This document shows, piece after piece, positions 23,523 through 31,300 of a stretch of DNA of 64,000 bases. Under the pieces are notes generated by a model. The model was not told the origin of the DNA. It saw nothing but the letters and a program-made list of their open reading frames with translations, and did no database searches. Positions within the stretch are counted from its first letter, which is position 1; each line of letters opens with the position of its first letter. The translations under genes were made by a program, and so were the position numbers. The stretch is from Acorus gramineus (lineage: Eukaryota; Streptophyta; Magnoliopsida; Acorales; Acoraceae), in NCBI GenBank assembly GCA_030737835.1, contig JAUJYN010000013.1, forward strand, positions 1 to 64,000, read 5' to 3'.

Positions 23523-25228
23523 AGTTTCTTTCCCCCAATGATATTCCAACCTTGCTTTTGATTGTACATGTTCCCCGCATCTTGGATATGCGCCCTGGAG
23601 GAACTCTGAAGAGTTCATGACATTTGAGTTGTAGAGATGTGTTGTCGGCGGATCCGAGTGGATCATATGCGTATGGATAGGCTGTTCTGTTCCCTCGTTG
23701 GATCCGGTAGAGGCTACCCCAGCGTTAGAAAGGCCGTCCTTCGGAGGACCCACATCAGTAGGCGCCTCCTGATTTGGTTTCGGACTGTGCTGAAGTTGTG
23801 GGTGGAGACCAAGCGGCCTACGGAGTGGAGGAGAGACTATCGGTGGACTAAGGGTGACCAACAGCCTAGTCAGTCCCAAAATCCTATGTCACCTTTGGAA
23901 AGGTGAGGGTGAGGGTGTAGTGGGTTGGCGATGAGCGACCCGCTGGATTTGTTTATGGATGATTGTTAGTCCCAACATCCTGAGTCCCCTGTTGAGGGGT
24001 AAAGGTGAGGGTATGATCTGGGTTATGGAAATTGTGGTTTAAGATGGACAAATGTTTATGTTGTTCCTGCCCCGTGGAAGCGGGATGAATAGCTGGATTA
24101 TTATGTTGTGGTCAATATTGTCTGTGATGCATGGGTTGTGCCGTTCACTGAGCGTGTGGCTCACCCCTCGCATATGTTTTCCCCAGTTGTCACTGAGCCT
24201 GAGCTGGAGCCGGAGCAGCAGTTGGAGCTTTCCGAGGGATTCCTTCAGTAGCGGAGCAGCGCTACGTCCGCGAGTGCCAGAGGCTATCAGCATCCCTTTT
24301 CTTGGCTGTATGTATTTTATTTCCGTGCTTGGCACGCGTCTGTATATATTCAGTTGTTGCTATGTATATTGGCTCTCACAGGACATATGATTGTGTATCG
24401 AGTCTGTAATATGTTTTGGGTTACAGACTCAGTTTTTAGCTTCCGCTATATTGTGTATATATTATGTCAGCCCTGTTTGATCTGTGTTGTCATTTTTATC
24501 TGTGGTTTTAGAGTATATATGTTTGACCTCATGTGTAGGCTTCTGATATGATATATACACCTGCCGCGTCCCGGGGACGGCCGCCCTGGGGCGTGACAAG
24601 TAATCCCGAGTCTCATTGACCAATGGTATGGTCTCTCCCCAAAAGTCCCAAGAGTCTCCCTCCGGGAGTGAGGGTGAGGGTGAGGTTGGTCGCGCTGCCG
24701 CGTGACCCTGTTATCCATGGGTTTCCACCCATGTTTTCCTTGAAAGGGAATGGTTTATGTATTGAACTGTTGTATGGTGATTGGTTTCCAGCCACTCACT
24801 AAGCTTGTAGCTCACCCCTCGCATACTGTTTCTTTTTAGGGGCAGTGTTGGGCGTGGAGCTGGAGCTTTCCTGTGGTGTGGTCTTATGGGCGTGGAGCGT
24901 TCTTCCGGCGGGTGGCGAGTGCGAGGCTGTCAGCAGTCCTAGAGTCATTGTATGTATTGTAAATCGTGCATGTGGCACAAGTTGTATTTTCTTTGGTCTA
25001 GACTTGGCTCTCACAGGACAGTGATTGTGTATTCGAGTCTGTAATAATGTTTTTGATTTACAGACATTGTTTATATATTATGCTTCTGCTTTTCAGTCAG
25101 TTATCATTATCCTTGCTTTGCCACCTTGTGTGTTGTTGTTGGAGTCTTTATTAACCTCAGGTATTGATAGCTGATATTTATTATTTCCACGTCTCGGGGA
25201 CGGCCGCTCTGGGGTGTGACACGTGGAC

Positions 25229-25924
25229 TCCCCGTGATGAATCTGCCCATTGAGTGCAGCATGCTGGAGTTCTAATGATTGTAGTTGGGCAACCAGTCGG
25301 TGGCGGCATATGAAGCACAGTTCTCGATACTGTCATGTTTTGCCCCCACACTGGTCGCAAATGAGGAGACACGATGCTAGCATTCGTGATGGGACTCTAC
25401 CGCCATATCAGGTAGATGACGTCACATAGGCATTGCTGGGGTTCGACGACCTCCTGTTGCGTGTCTTACGGATCAAGTGCGGTTGTGTGGCTTACCCAGC
25501 GTGTCAGGGTCATCATGAGTGCTAGGCCGAGGAGCATCGAGATGCTCGAGGAGCAGAATCTGGACTTAATCGTCCGAGGAATTGTTTTGATCTCCCTGTG
25601 GAGGTTGAAGATTAGGTACCCCTTGCCATGAATTGAAGATCTGTTTGACCTGCTCTGGGAGTGAGTGTCCGCTTTTTGATCGAATTTCGTGTGGGGTACT
25701 ACAAATTGGAGATCCGGGAGTAAGGCATTATGTTGATAGCCTTTCGTGACCGTCTCAGGCACTACGAGTTCAAAGTACCGTCATCAAGGTTGACGAAGGC
25801 GCCGGATGCCTCCAGGGATCTCATAAGTTTTATTGGGTCTCCGTGGACTACTCTGAGGTAGTCTTCATTGAGGTTGTCAATGTAAAGGCGATATGGGTAA
25901 CTTCGTTGCCCCTTGGTTGGCATG
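25229..25924 (+). pseudogene. Element X reverse transcriptase remnant
   Basis: CGTGACCGTCTCAGGCACTA at 25747 and the following bases read RDRLRHYEFKVPSSRLTKAPDA, a decayed form of the RYGHYEFKVMPFGLTNAP region of gypsy RT. Many stops and substitutions occur around it. The upstream part (25229-25690) contains short pol-like phrases, such as a stretch reading RTRYPLP, but none is firm. It is cut by the hAT at 25933. Confidence 0.65.
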
Positions 25925-26102
25925 CCCTTAAGTAGAGGTGTCAAACGGGCGGGCCGGCCCTTCACGGCCCGTTAAGAGCCCGTGCCGTGGGCCGGCCTGT
26001 TTGGGTGGCGACGCGGGCTGGGCCTGACCCCCGGCCCGCGTGCCGTTTCTGGCACGGCCCGCTAGGCCCGCGGCACGGTTTGTGCCGTGGGCCCCACCTC
26101 CA

Positions 26103-26194
26103 CCAACGGCTAGTCCAGCTAGCCGTTGGGACGGGCCAACGGCCGGCACGGCCCGTTGGCCCGTTGGCCAACGGCTAGTTGGACTAGCCGTTGG
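26103..26194. repeat. Two identical-stem hairpins in the hAT left subterminal region
   Basis: CCAACGGCTAG ... CTAGCCGTTGG forms a perfect 11-bp stem with a 5-nt loop at 26103-26129 and again at 26168-26194; loops are TCCAG and TTGGA. Repeated paired sites near a hAT end fit cooperative transposase binding. Confidence 0.8.
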
Positions 26195-26233
26195 CACGGC
26201 CCGTTGGCCCGCCCGAACTCAAAAATCTTCACC

Positions 26234-26241
26234 TATAAATA
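26234..26241 (+). promoter_or_regulatory. TATA box of hAT transposase
   Basis: TATAAATA lies 553 bp before the transposase ATG. The intervening leader is pyrimidine-rich, then AT-rich from 26600. Confidence 0.65.
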
Positions 26242-26793
26242 CCCCACCCCATCCACCCATTTCTTCATCAATTCAATCACAAATCTCTCTACTCCTCCAC
26301 TACTACACTCTCTTCTTCCTCTAAAATTTTCTAGTTTTGTGTTGGAATTCCAAGTGTTCTAGTGTTCAAGTGCTCTCTTTCTCTCAAGTGAAAACTTCAA
26401 TCAAATTGAAGTGGTGGTGAAAGCTCTCTCTGTCTCCAATCTCCATTTCTTCAAGGCTCTTTCCAAGGGAAGTTCTCTCCAAAGGGTGGGAAGGTTCAAG
26501 GCTCCAACTCTCCAAGCCTAAGGAGATTAGGGGAAGCTCTCTCTCTCTCTCTAGTCTCTAATCTCTACTAGTCTCACACTCTTCATCTCTAGTCTCTACT
26601 CTCTACACATTTGAAATTTCAAGTTTTACAAAGTGTATTTCAAGTTTTAAATTCAAATTAATTCCATATTTCAAAACCAAAGTGTATTTTAAATTTCAAA
26701 TTTTTAATATTTTAAATTTTAACTATTCAAATAGAAGAATTTTAAATTCAAATTTTAAATTTTAAATTCAAATATTTACTTTTTAAATTTCAA

Positions 26794-28884
26794 ATGGCCA
26801 ACCCAAACATAGAATATTCACACACTGATGATGAATTTGACAATATAGATAACCTACTACATGATTTACCCCAAGACCAATCCCAAACCCCCCATGAATC
26901 AGTTGGAGGTGATGTTGGTGCATCATCTAGTCACCCCCCAACTGGAAAACAAAAAAAACCCTCTAAAAGAAGTAGGAAGTCTGAAGTTTGGGAGCACTAC
27001 ACAATACAGAATATTAAATACCAAGGTAGAATGGAAGATAGAGCTGTTTGTAAATATTGTAACAAAAATTTTAGTTGTGCAAGCGCGGGTGGTACCGGAC
27101 ATCTCAAGAGACATGCTGAATCATGTCTGAAAAGGCATCAACAACAACTGAATCCCGGTACGCAGTCTCAGATTGGGAGTTTCGGTCAAACAGGTAGTAC
27201 TGAAGGTACAATGTCTACATTCTCTTATAATCAATCTAGTATGAGAGAAGGTTTATCTGTATATATAGCATCTGATGAACAACCATTTACATTTGCTGAA
27301 CGTTTTCAAAAAAGGTACGTTAATCCACAATATAGAGCTGTTTCTAGAAATACTATTAGATCAGATATAATTAGAGTTTACAATGAAATGAAAAATCATT
27401 TAATTCAATCATTCATGAACATTCAAAAAATTTCATGCACATCTGATTTATGGTCCGGTAAGAATGATTTAGCCTATATTTGTGTTACTTCACATTATAT
27501 TGATTCTCATTGGATGTTAAATAAAAGAATGTTAGCTTTTCGTCCACTTACATTTCCACACACCGGCACAGTAATTTATCAAGCAATAATGGATATTTTT
27601 AGAGAATATAATATAACTGAAAAAATTTTATCCATAACTTTTGATAATGCTAGTAATAATGTTAGTGCTATTTTAAAATTTAAATCTTCTTTGGGTTTAC
27701 CTTATGATTTTGAATTTTATGATTGTAAATGTGTATGTCATATTATTAATTTAATTGTGCAAGATGGATTAACTCATATTGAAGAATCATTAGTAAATAT
27801 TAGATTAGCATTAAAATTTATTACTTGTACACCTTCTAGAGTACAAGCATTTGGTGATTTTTGTGCGACACGCAATATTCCCCCTAGAAAATTTCCTCTT
27901 GATATGCATGTTCGTTGGAATTCTACATATATAATGTTGCAAAGTTGTGAGGGTTATGAAAATTTGATTATTGAATTTAATGAAATGTTTAACAATCGTG
28001 TTGAAATTTCTCCTATTGATTGGCAAATTTCAAAAGTTTTTGTGCAATTTTTAAGTATTTTTTATGATGCTTCTATTGCTTGTTCAGGTGTTTATTATCC
28101 TACATCAAATCTTATACTTAGACAATTATTTAATATTTCTTGTGCATTTAAAGAATATAGAGATTATAGTATACTTCAAGAATCTATTTTCTTGATGGAA
28201 CAAAAATTTAAAAAATATTTTGAAGATATTCCTATGCTTTTTTGTTTAGCTGCTGTAATGGATATTACTATTAAATTAGATACTGTTAAAACTATAATTT
28301 CAAGAATAAGTGATAATGTTAGATTTCCAATGGTTATAAGTGGTGAAGATGTAGAATTTGCTTTAACTGAAATGTATAAAAAATATGAAAATAAATATGC
28401 AAATAGAACTAGAGCATCATCCTCCACTTCATCTATTAGTTTATTAGGCAAAGGTAAGAAAAAAGATTATTTCTTTGATTTTGTTTCACAAAGTTCACAC
28501 ACTTCACATGATTCTAGTAGTGGTAGTTCTCATCTTAATGAACTGTTTAAATATTTAGAAAATGATTGGAAGTCTCTTTTAACTGAAAAGGAGATGGAAA
28601 ATTTTGATCTCTTGCAATGGTGGAAAGCACATGAAGTGACATTTCCTGTGCTTTCTATAATGGCAAGAGATTTACTAACTCCTCCAGTGTCTACAGTGGC
28701 TTCAGAATCTTCTTTTAGTACAAGTGGGAGAATATTATCTGAGAGGAGGACCAGGTTGGCAGCAAGTTCACTGGAAGCTCTTATTTGTCTGAAGGATTGG
28801 AGTGATGCTGATGAAAGAAATCAAGAATTTGTAGATAGTCTTGAGGTGGATTTTACAAAATTCAACATAGATGATGATCAATGA
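26794..28884 (+). CDS. hAT family transposase (696 aa), BED zinc finger and C-terminal dimerisation domain
   Basis: Cuts and pastes the surrounding element in the nucleus. The first ATG (26794) follows an AT-rich leader and starts MANPNIEYSHTDDEFDN. A BED-type zinc finger lies at about residues 60-112 (SEVWEHYTIQN, Cys86/Cys89, GTGHLKRHAESC with His107 and Cys111). The RNase H-like core shows CTSDLWSG (first catalytic Asp), ITFDNASNN (second Asp) and, after the all-helical insertion, VASESSFSTSGRILSERRTR (Glu). The hAT dimerisation region is at about 600-675, with LLQWWKAHEVTFPVLSIMA and LEALICLKDW. Length is usual for plant RICESLEEPER/Ac-like hAT (650-750 aa). There are no stops, frameshifts or introns. 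AT-rich codon use contrasts with the GC-rich ends. A domesticated gene is unlikely because intact terminal repeats and target duplication flank it. Confidence 0.95.
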   Translation: MANPNIEYSHTDDEFDNIDNLLHDLPQDQSQTPHESVGGDVGASSSHPPTGKQKKPSKRSRKSEVWEHYTIQNIKYQGRMEDRAVCKYCNKNFSCASAGGTGHLKRHAESCLKRHQQQLNPGTQSQIGSFGQTGSTEGTMSTFSYNQSSMREGLSVYIASDEQPFTFAERFQKRYVNPQYRAVSRNTIRSDIIRVYNEMKNHLIQSFMNIQKISCTSDLWSGKNDLAYICVTSHYIDSHWMLNKRMLAFRPLTFPHTGTVIYQAIMDIFREYNITEKILSITFDNASNNVSAILKFKSSLGLPYDFEFYDCKCVCHIINLIVQDGLTHIEESLVNIRLALKFITCTPSRVQAFGDFCATRNIPPRKFPLDMHVRWNSTYIMLQSCEGYENLIIEFNEMFNNRVEISPIDWQISKVFVQFLSIFYDASIACSGVYYPTSNLILRQLFNISCAFKEYRDYSILQESIFLMEQKFKKYFEDIPMLFCLAAVMDITIKLDTVKTIISRISDNVRFPMVISGEDVEFALTEMYKKYENKYANRTRASSSTSSISLLGKGKKKDYFFDFVSQSSHTSHDSSSGSSHLNELFKYLENDWKSLLTEKEMENFDLLQWWKAHEVTFPVLSIMARDLLTPPVSTVASESSFSTSGRILSERRTRLAASSLEALICLKDWSDADERNQEFVDSLEVDFTKFNIDDDQ

Positions 28885-29163
28885 AGATTTCACATATAAA
28901 TCTTCTCATTGTTGTATTTTTTTAATTTTTTGAAAGGTGAGTTGCAAGTGATTGATAGTTTTAATAGGTGCCAACCTAGTTGGGATGTATTAAAAACTAT
29001 AGTGATGCAATTATTACTCACTTTTTAATTTTTTGTATTTGTCAATGTATTTTTTAAGAATTGTATAATTTATTTTTATTCATCAATGTACTATTTGTGT
29101 ATTTTTTATTCATTTTATCATTTATTTAATTATTGTTCATGTACTCAAAGAAATTCAATATTC

Positions 29164-29169
29164 AATAAA
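29164..29169 (+). terminator. Polyadenylation signal of hAT transposase
   Basis: AATAAA, 280 bp after the stop codon in an AT-rich 3' region, followed by further AATAAA-like words. The usual plant near-upstream element. Confidence 0.5.
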
Positions 29170-29570
29170 ATAAATATTTGTATTCTTAATTCTTTTTAGT
29201 TTTCAATTTTTATAAATGACTTATGTATATTTTTTTAATTTTTTTAATTTAAAGGAACTAGTAAATTAAACATGGAATTAAATATTAAACTTAAAAAATT
29301 TTAAAAAAATGGACATTTTAATGGGCCGGCCCGTTGGCCCGTCAATGGGCCCGGCCCGTTTGGCCCGCCGGGCTAGCACGGCACGGCACGGTGGCCCGCC
29401 GGGCTGGCACGGAGGGCCGTGCTGGGCCGCCCTCCTGCGGACCGTGCCGTGCCGGCACGGCACGGTTACATGAAACGGGCCGGGCCGGGCCGGGCCGTTA
29501 GCCCGTTAGCCCGGTTGTTTAGCGGGCCGGGCCGGCACGGCACGGCCCGTTTTACACCTCTACCCTTAAG

Positions 29571-30610
29571 CAAAGTTCGAGAATCTTCATCGCGTGGAAA
29601 GCGTCAGTCCATCGAGATTCCTTAGTGGACGTGGGAGTGGGTTATCATGGATTGTTGTGGGCTCCCTAAAGTCACGTTCGGGTCGCGACGCCGTCTAAGT
29701 GATCATTGATCGACTGACTAAGTCCGCGATTCCCTCCCTATCCGACTGACTGAGTCTCTGGACGCCTTGACGCGGGTATTCGCCTTCGCGATTGTTCGTC
29801 TACATGGCACTCCGGTCGGTGCTATTTCGGGTTGAGACGCGAGGGGTTACTTCAGGGTGCTGGCGTAGCCTTTTGCAGGCTTTGGCACAAGCCTCCATTT
29901 TAAAGTACAATGTTTCATCGCCAATGGATGGCCAAGCAAAGAGGACGATTCAGACCTTGGAGGACATGCTAAGTGCCTGCGTGCTTGACTTGGGGCATTT
30001 GGGTGAGGCACCACCCATTTGGTTGGGTATGCCTGCAAGACAACTGCCATTCGAGCATCCTGATGGTACTTTAAAAGGCACTCTATGAGCGTAGTTTTAA
30101 TACCTCCCTCATGTTGGGACGGTTGAAGAACGCCAGTTGGAGGGGCCAGAAATTATTTAACTGACCTTGCGGTGGCCAGGTTGGTTCATGTGTGCATCCG
30201 CACCTCTCAGAACCGACAGAAGGGCTACGCAGGTCATCGTCGCCAGGAGCTTACCTTCGTGTTTGGCGACCATGTTTTCCTAAAGGTGTCCTAGTTTAAG
30301 GGCATCCTCTATTTCGATGTTCGAGACAAGTTGAGTCGGCCCTTCATCGGACCGGTTCTCGTCCTTGAATGGATTGGGGAGGTGGCTTGTCATGTAGCCT
30401 TTCCCCCACAGCTGGCTCATGCCCACGACGTCGTCCTTGTCTCGAAGCTGAGGCGTTATGTCCACGATCCTGCTCATGTCATTCCGTTCGACTGCCTCAT
30501 CCTCGAGCTGGATTTGTCGTTCATGGAGCAGTGGATGGAGGGCAAGGACCAACGGGAGAAGAGGCTCCCCACTAAGACCGTTTCTTTGATTAAAGTGTGT
30601 CGGTAGCACC
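29571..30610 (+). pseudogene. Element X integrase and C-terminal pol remnant
   Basis: At 29630-29740 a decayed WVIMDFV...LPK...GRDAV region of the integrase core can be read. The frame 29792-30088 has MDGQAKRTIQTLEDMLSACV, matching the conserved TDGQSERTIQTLEDMLRAC of plant gypsy integrase, followed by DLGHLGEAPPIWLG. The frame 30331-30606 has RPFIGPVLVLEWIGEVACHV, AHAHDVVLVSKLRRYVHDPA and HVIPF, the FIGPF...VHNVFHVSMLRKYVPDP end of pol. The catalytic Asp/Glu context is lost and several frames are used, so it is inactive. The hAT insertion separates it from the RT remnant. Confidence 0.85.
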
Positions 30611-30700
30611 AGTCTGGTGCATAAACCACTTGAGAGCAAAAGGTCAATGTGTGACACTGGCTATGTTCGGTCTTCCCTTTGGGTTTCCTTAAATTTTGAG

Positions 30701-30732
30701 GACTAAATTTCCTAAGAGGGGGGGGGGGAGAA
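30701..30732 (+). other. Polypurine tract of element X
   Basis: GGACTAAATTTCCTAAGAGG then a long G run and AGAA immediately before the 3' LTR. The same sentence (GAGGACTAAATTTCCTAAGG) precedes the 3' LTRs of Y (36317) and C (minus, 42094). Plus-strand DNA synthesis would be primed here. Confidence 0.75.
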
Positions 30733-31300
30733 TTTTATGCCTGTGTCATTCGGAGCTTTATTTTTTTTCGATCAGAGTCGCTAAAATTTTGGCTTTTAGC
30801 TATCTGCGGGAGTTGGAGTACTCTGATTTAAAATCTAACTGCATATTATGGGTCCTGGTACCGTTTTGTACTATCCATAAAAATTTCATCGAATTCCGAT
30901 AATGTTTTGAAAAATATACAGTTTCAAACTATATTCGGGTTTTGAGAGTTCCTCGTTTGGTTGGTTGAATAGTGTTAGATATTTTGGTGATTATGGTGAC
31001 CTTTGGTAACCTCACCCCCCCTTGGTTAAGGGTTAAGCAACCTTTGGTTATTTTTTAGTGTTTAAGGGTGAGAATAGGCTTAAGTTCACCCCCCTTTTCT
31101 TTCCTTCTCATCACCCCCCAAGAGAAAAATCCCTCACTCTCTCACTCACTTTCACTCTTGTCTCTCCCTCTCCCTCTCTGTTTTTTGTGTGTGTGTGTGC
31201 TGTTAAAGAAGGAAAAGAAGAAGAAGAAGCACAAGAGAGAGTGAAAAAGGGTGAGTGTGTGTTGTTGTTGTTGTTTCTCTTCTCTCTATCTCCCTCTCAC
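30733..31300 (+). repeat. 3' LTR of element X, first 568 bp
   Basis: Aligns with 11591-12174 through CGGAGCTTTATTT, TAGCTATCTGCGGGAG and the (TTG)n tract, with a mutated first dinucleotide (TT for TG). It stops at TCCCTCTCAC, where the 5' LTR of Y begins; in the 5' copy of X the sequence continues ATGCCCCCTTTACACCC. Confidence 0.85.

Larger units (their letters stand above)
19174..24598 (+). mobile_element. Solo LTR of family C nested in the previous solo LTR
   Basis: Begins TGTTATAATTGTGTCAC and ends GGGGCGTGACA, with 5-bp duplications AGTAA at 19169-19173 and 24599-24603. About 3,447 bp remain after removing the Copia insert and its 5-bp duplication (1,978 bp). The host LTR continues on each side in register with the LTR at 11591-15246. 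U3 has TATAAATAG at 19437-19445. The leader has a near-perfect inverted repeat (19574-19595). Putative intron 1 is 21741-22873, the 36-nt block 22874-22909, GTGAGT at 22910, and acceptor TTTTCCCCAG ends at 24186. Two copies of the 80-90-bp module lie at 23251 and 23442. No internal region or primer site is present, so it formed by LTR-LTR recombination. Confidence 0.88.
16129..25221 (+). mobile_element. Solo LTR inserted in element X (3,663 bp without its own insert)
   Basis: Starts TGTTATGCCTGTG, ends GGGTGTGACA, and is flanked by CGTGGAC at 16122-16128 and 25222-25228. Gypsy integration normally gives 5 bp, so two further bases match by chance or the end is offset. No primer site follows the right end, hence a solo LTR. 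Its first 450 bases resemble the U3 of element Y, while the downstream part matches the 5' LTR of X, so it is a mixed type. Putative intron 1 is 16942-17399 (GTAAGT...TTGCAG) with a GC-rich tract at 17070-17300. The 39-nt block is 17400-17438 with GTGAGT at 17439. The later acceptor TCTTTTTAG ends at 24839. It is split by the C-type solo LTR. Confidence 0.8.
25933..29562 (+). mobile_element. Complete hAT transposon (3,630 bp), apparently autonomous
   Basis: Terminal inverted repeats TAGAGGTGTCAAACGGGC (left) and TAGAGGTGTAAAACGGGC (right, reverse complement) are flanked by an exact 8-bp duplication CCCTTAAG (25925-25932, 29563-29570), the hallmark of hAT. Subterminal regions of about 280 and 240 bp are GC-rich with repeated GGCACGGCCCGTT and GGGCCGGGCC words, likely transposase binding sites. 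Inside are TATAAATA (26234-26241), a long CT-rich leader, one intact 696-codon transposase frame and AATAAA (29164-29169). Low decay in frame and ends suggests recent arrival. It sits in the pol region of element X. Confidence 0.95.
11591..31300 (+). mobile_element. Ty3/gypsy element X (long LTR), decayed and carrying nested insertions
   Basis: The 5' LTR (11591-15246) and the first 568 bases of a 3' LTR (30733-31300) start with the same U3 (TGTTATGCCTGTGTYATTYGGAGC, then GAGTCGCTAAAATTTT), mutated to TTTTATGCC in the 3' copy. Between them are a mutated tRNA-Met primer site, a gag start, reverse transcriptase and integrase remnants, and a purine tract at 30717-30732. The internal region is split by a solo LTR (16129-25221) and a hAT element (25933-29562). 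The 3' LTR is cut at 31300 by element Y and its remainder is not seen later. Integrase and C-terminal motifs (YVHDPAHVIPF) match Del/Tekay- or Retand-like plant gypsy; the exact lineage is not settled. Confidence 0.75.

Noticed and set aside
16129..25221. Treating 11591-15246 and 16129-25221 as the two LTRs of one short element
   Set aside because: Their U3 starts differ, direct repeats CGTGGAC flank the second as a separate insertion, and the true 3' partner with matching U3 and polypurine tract is at 30733.
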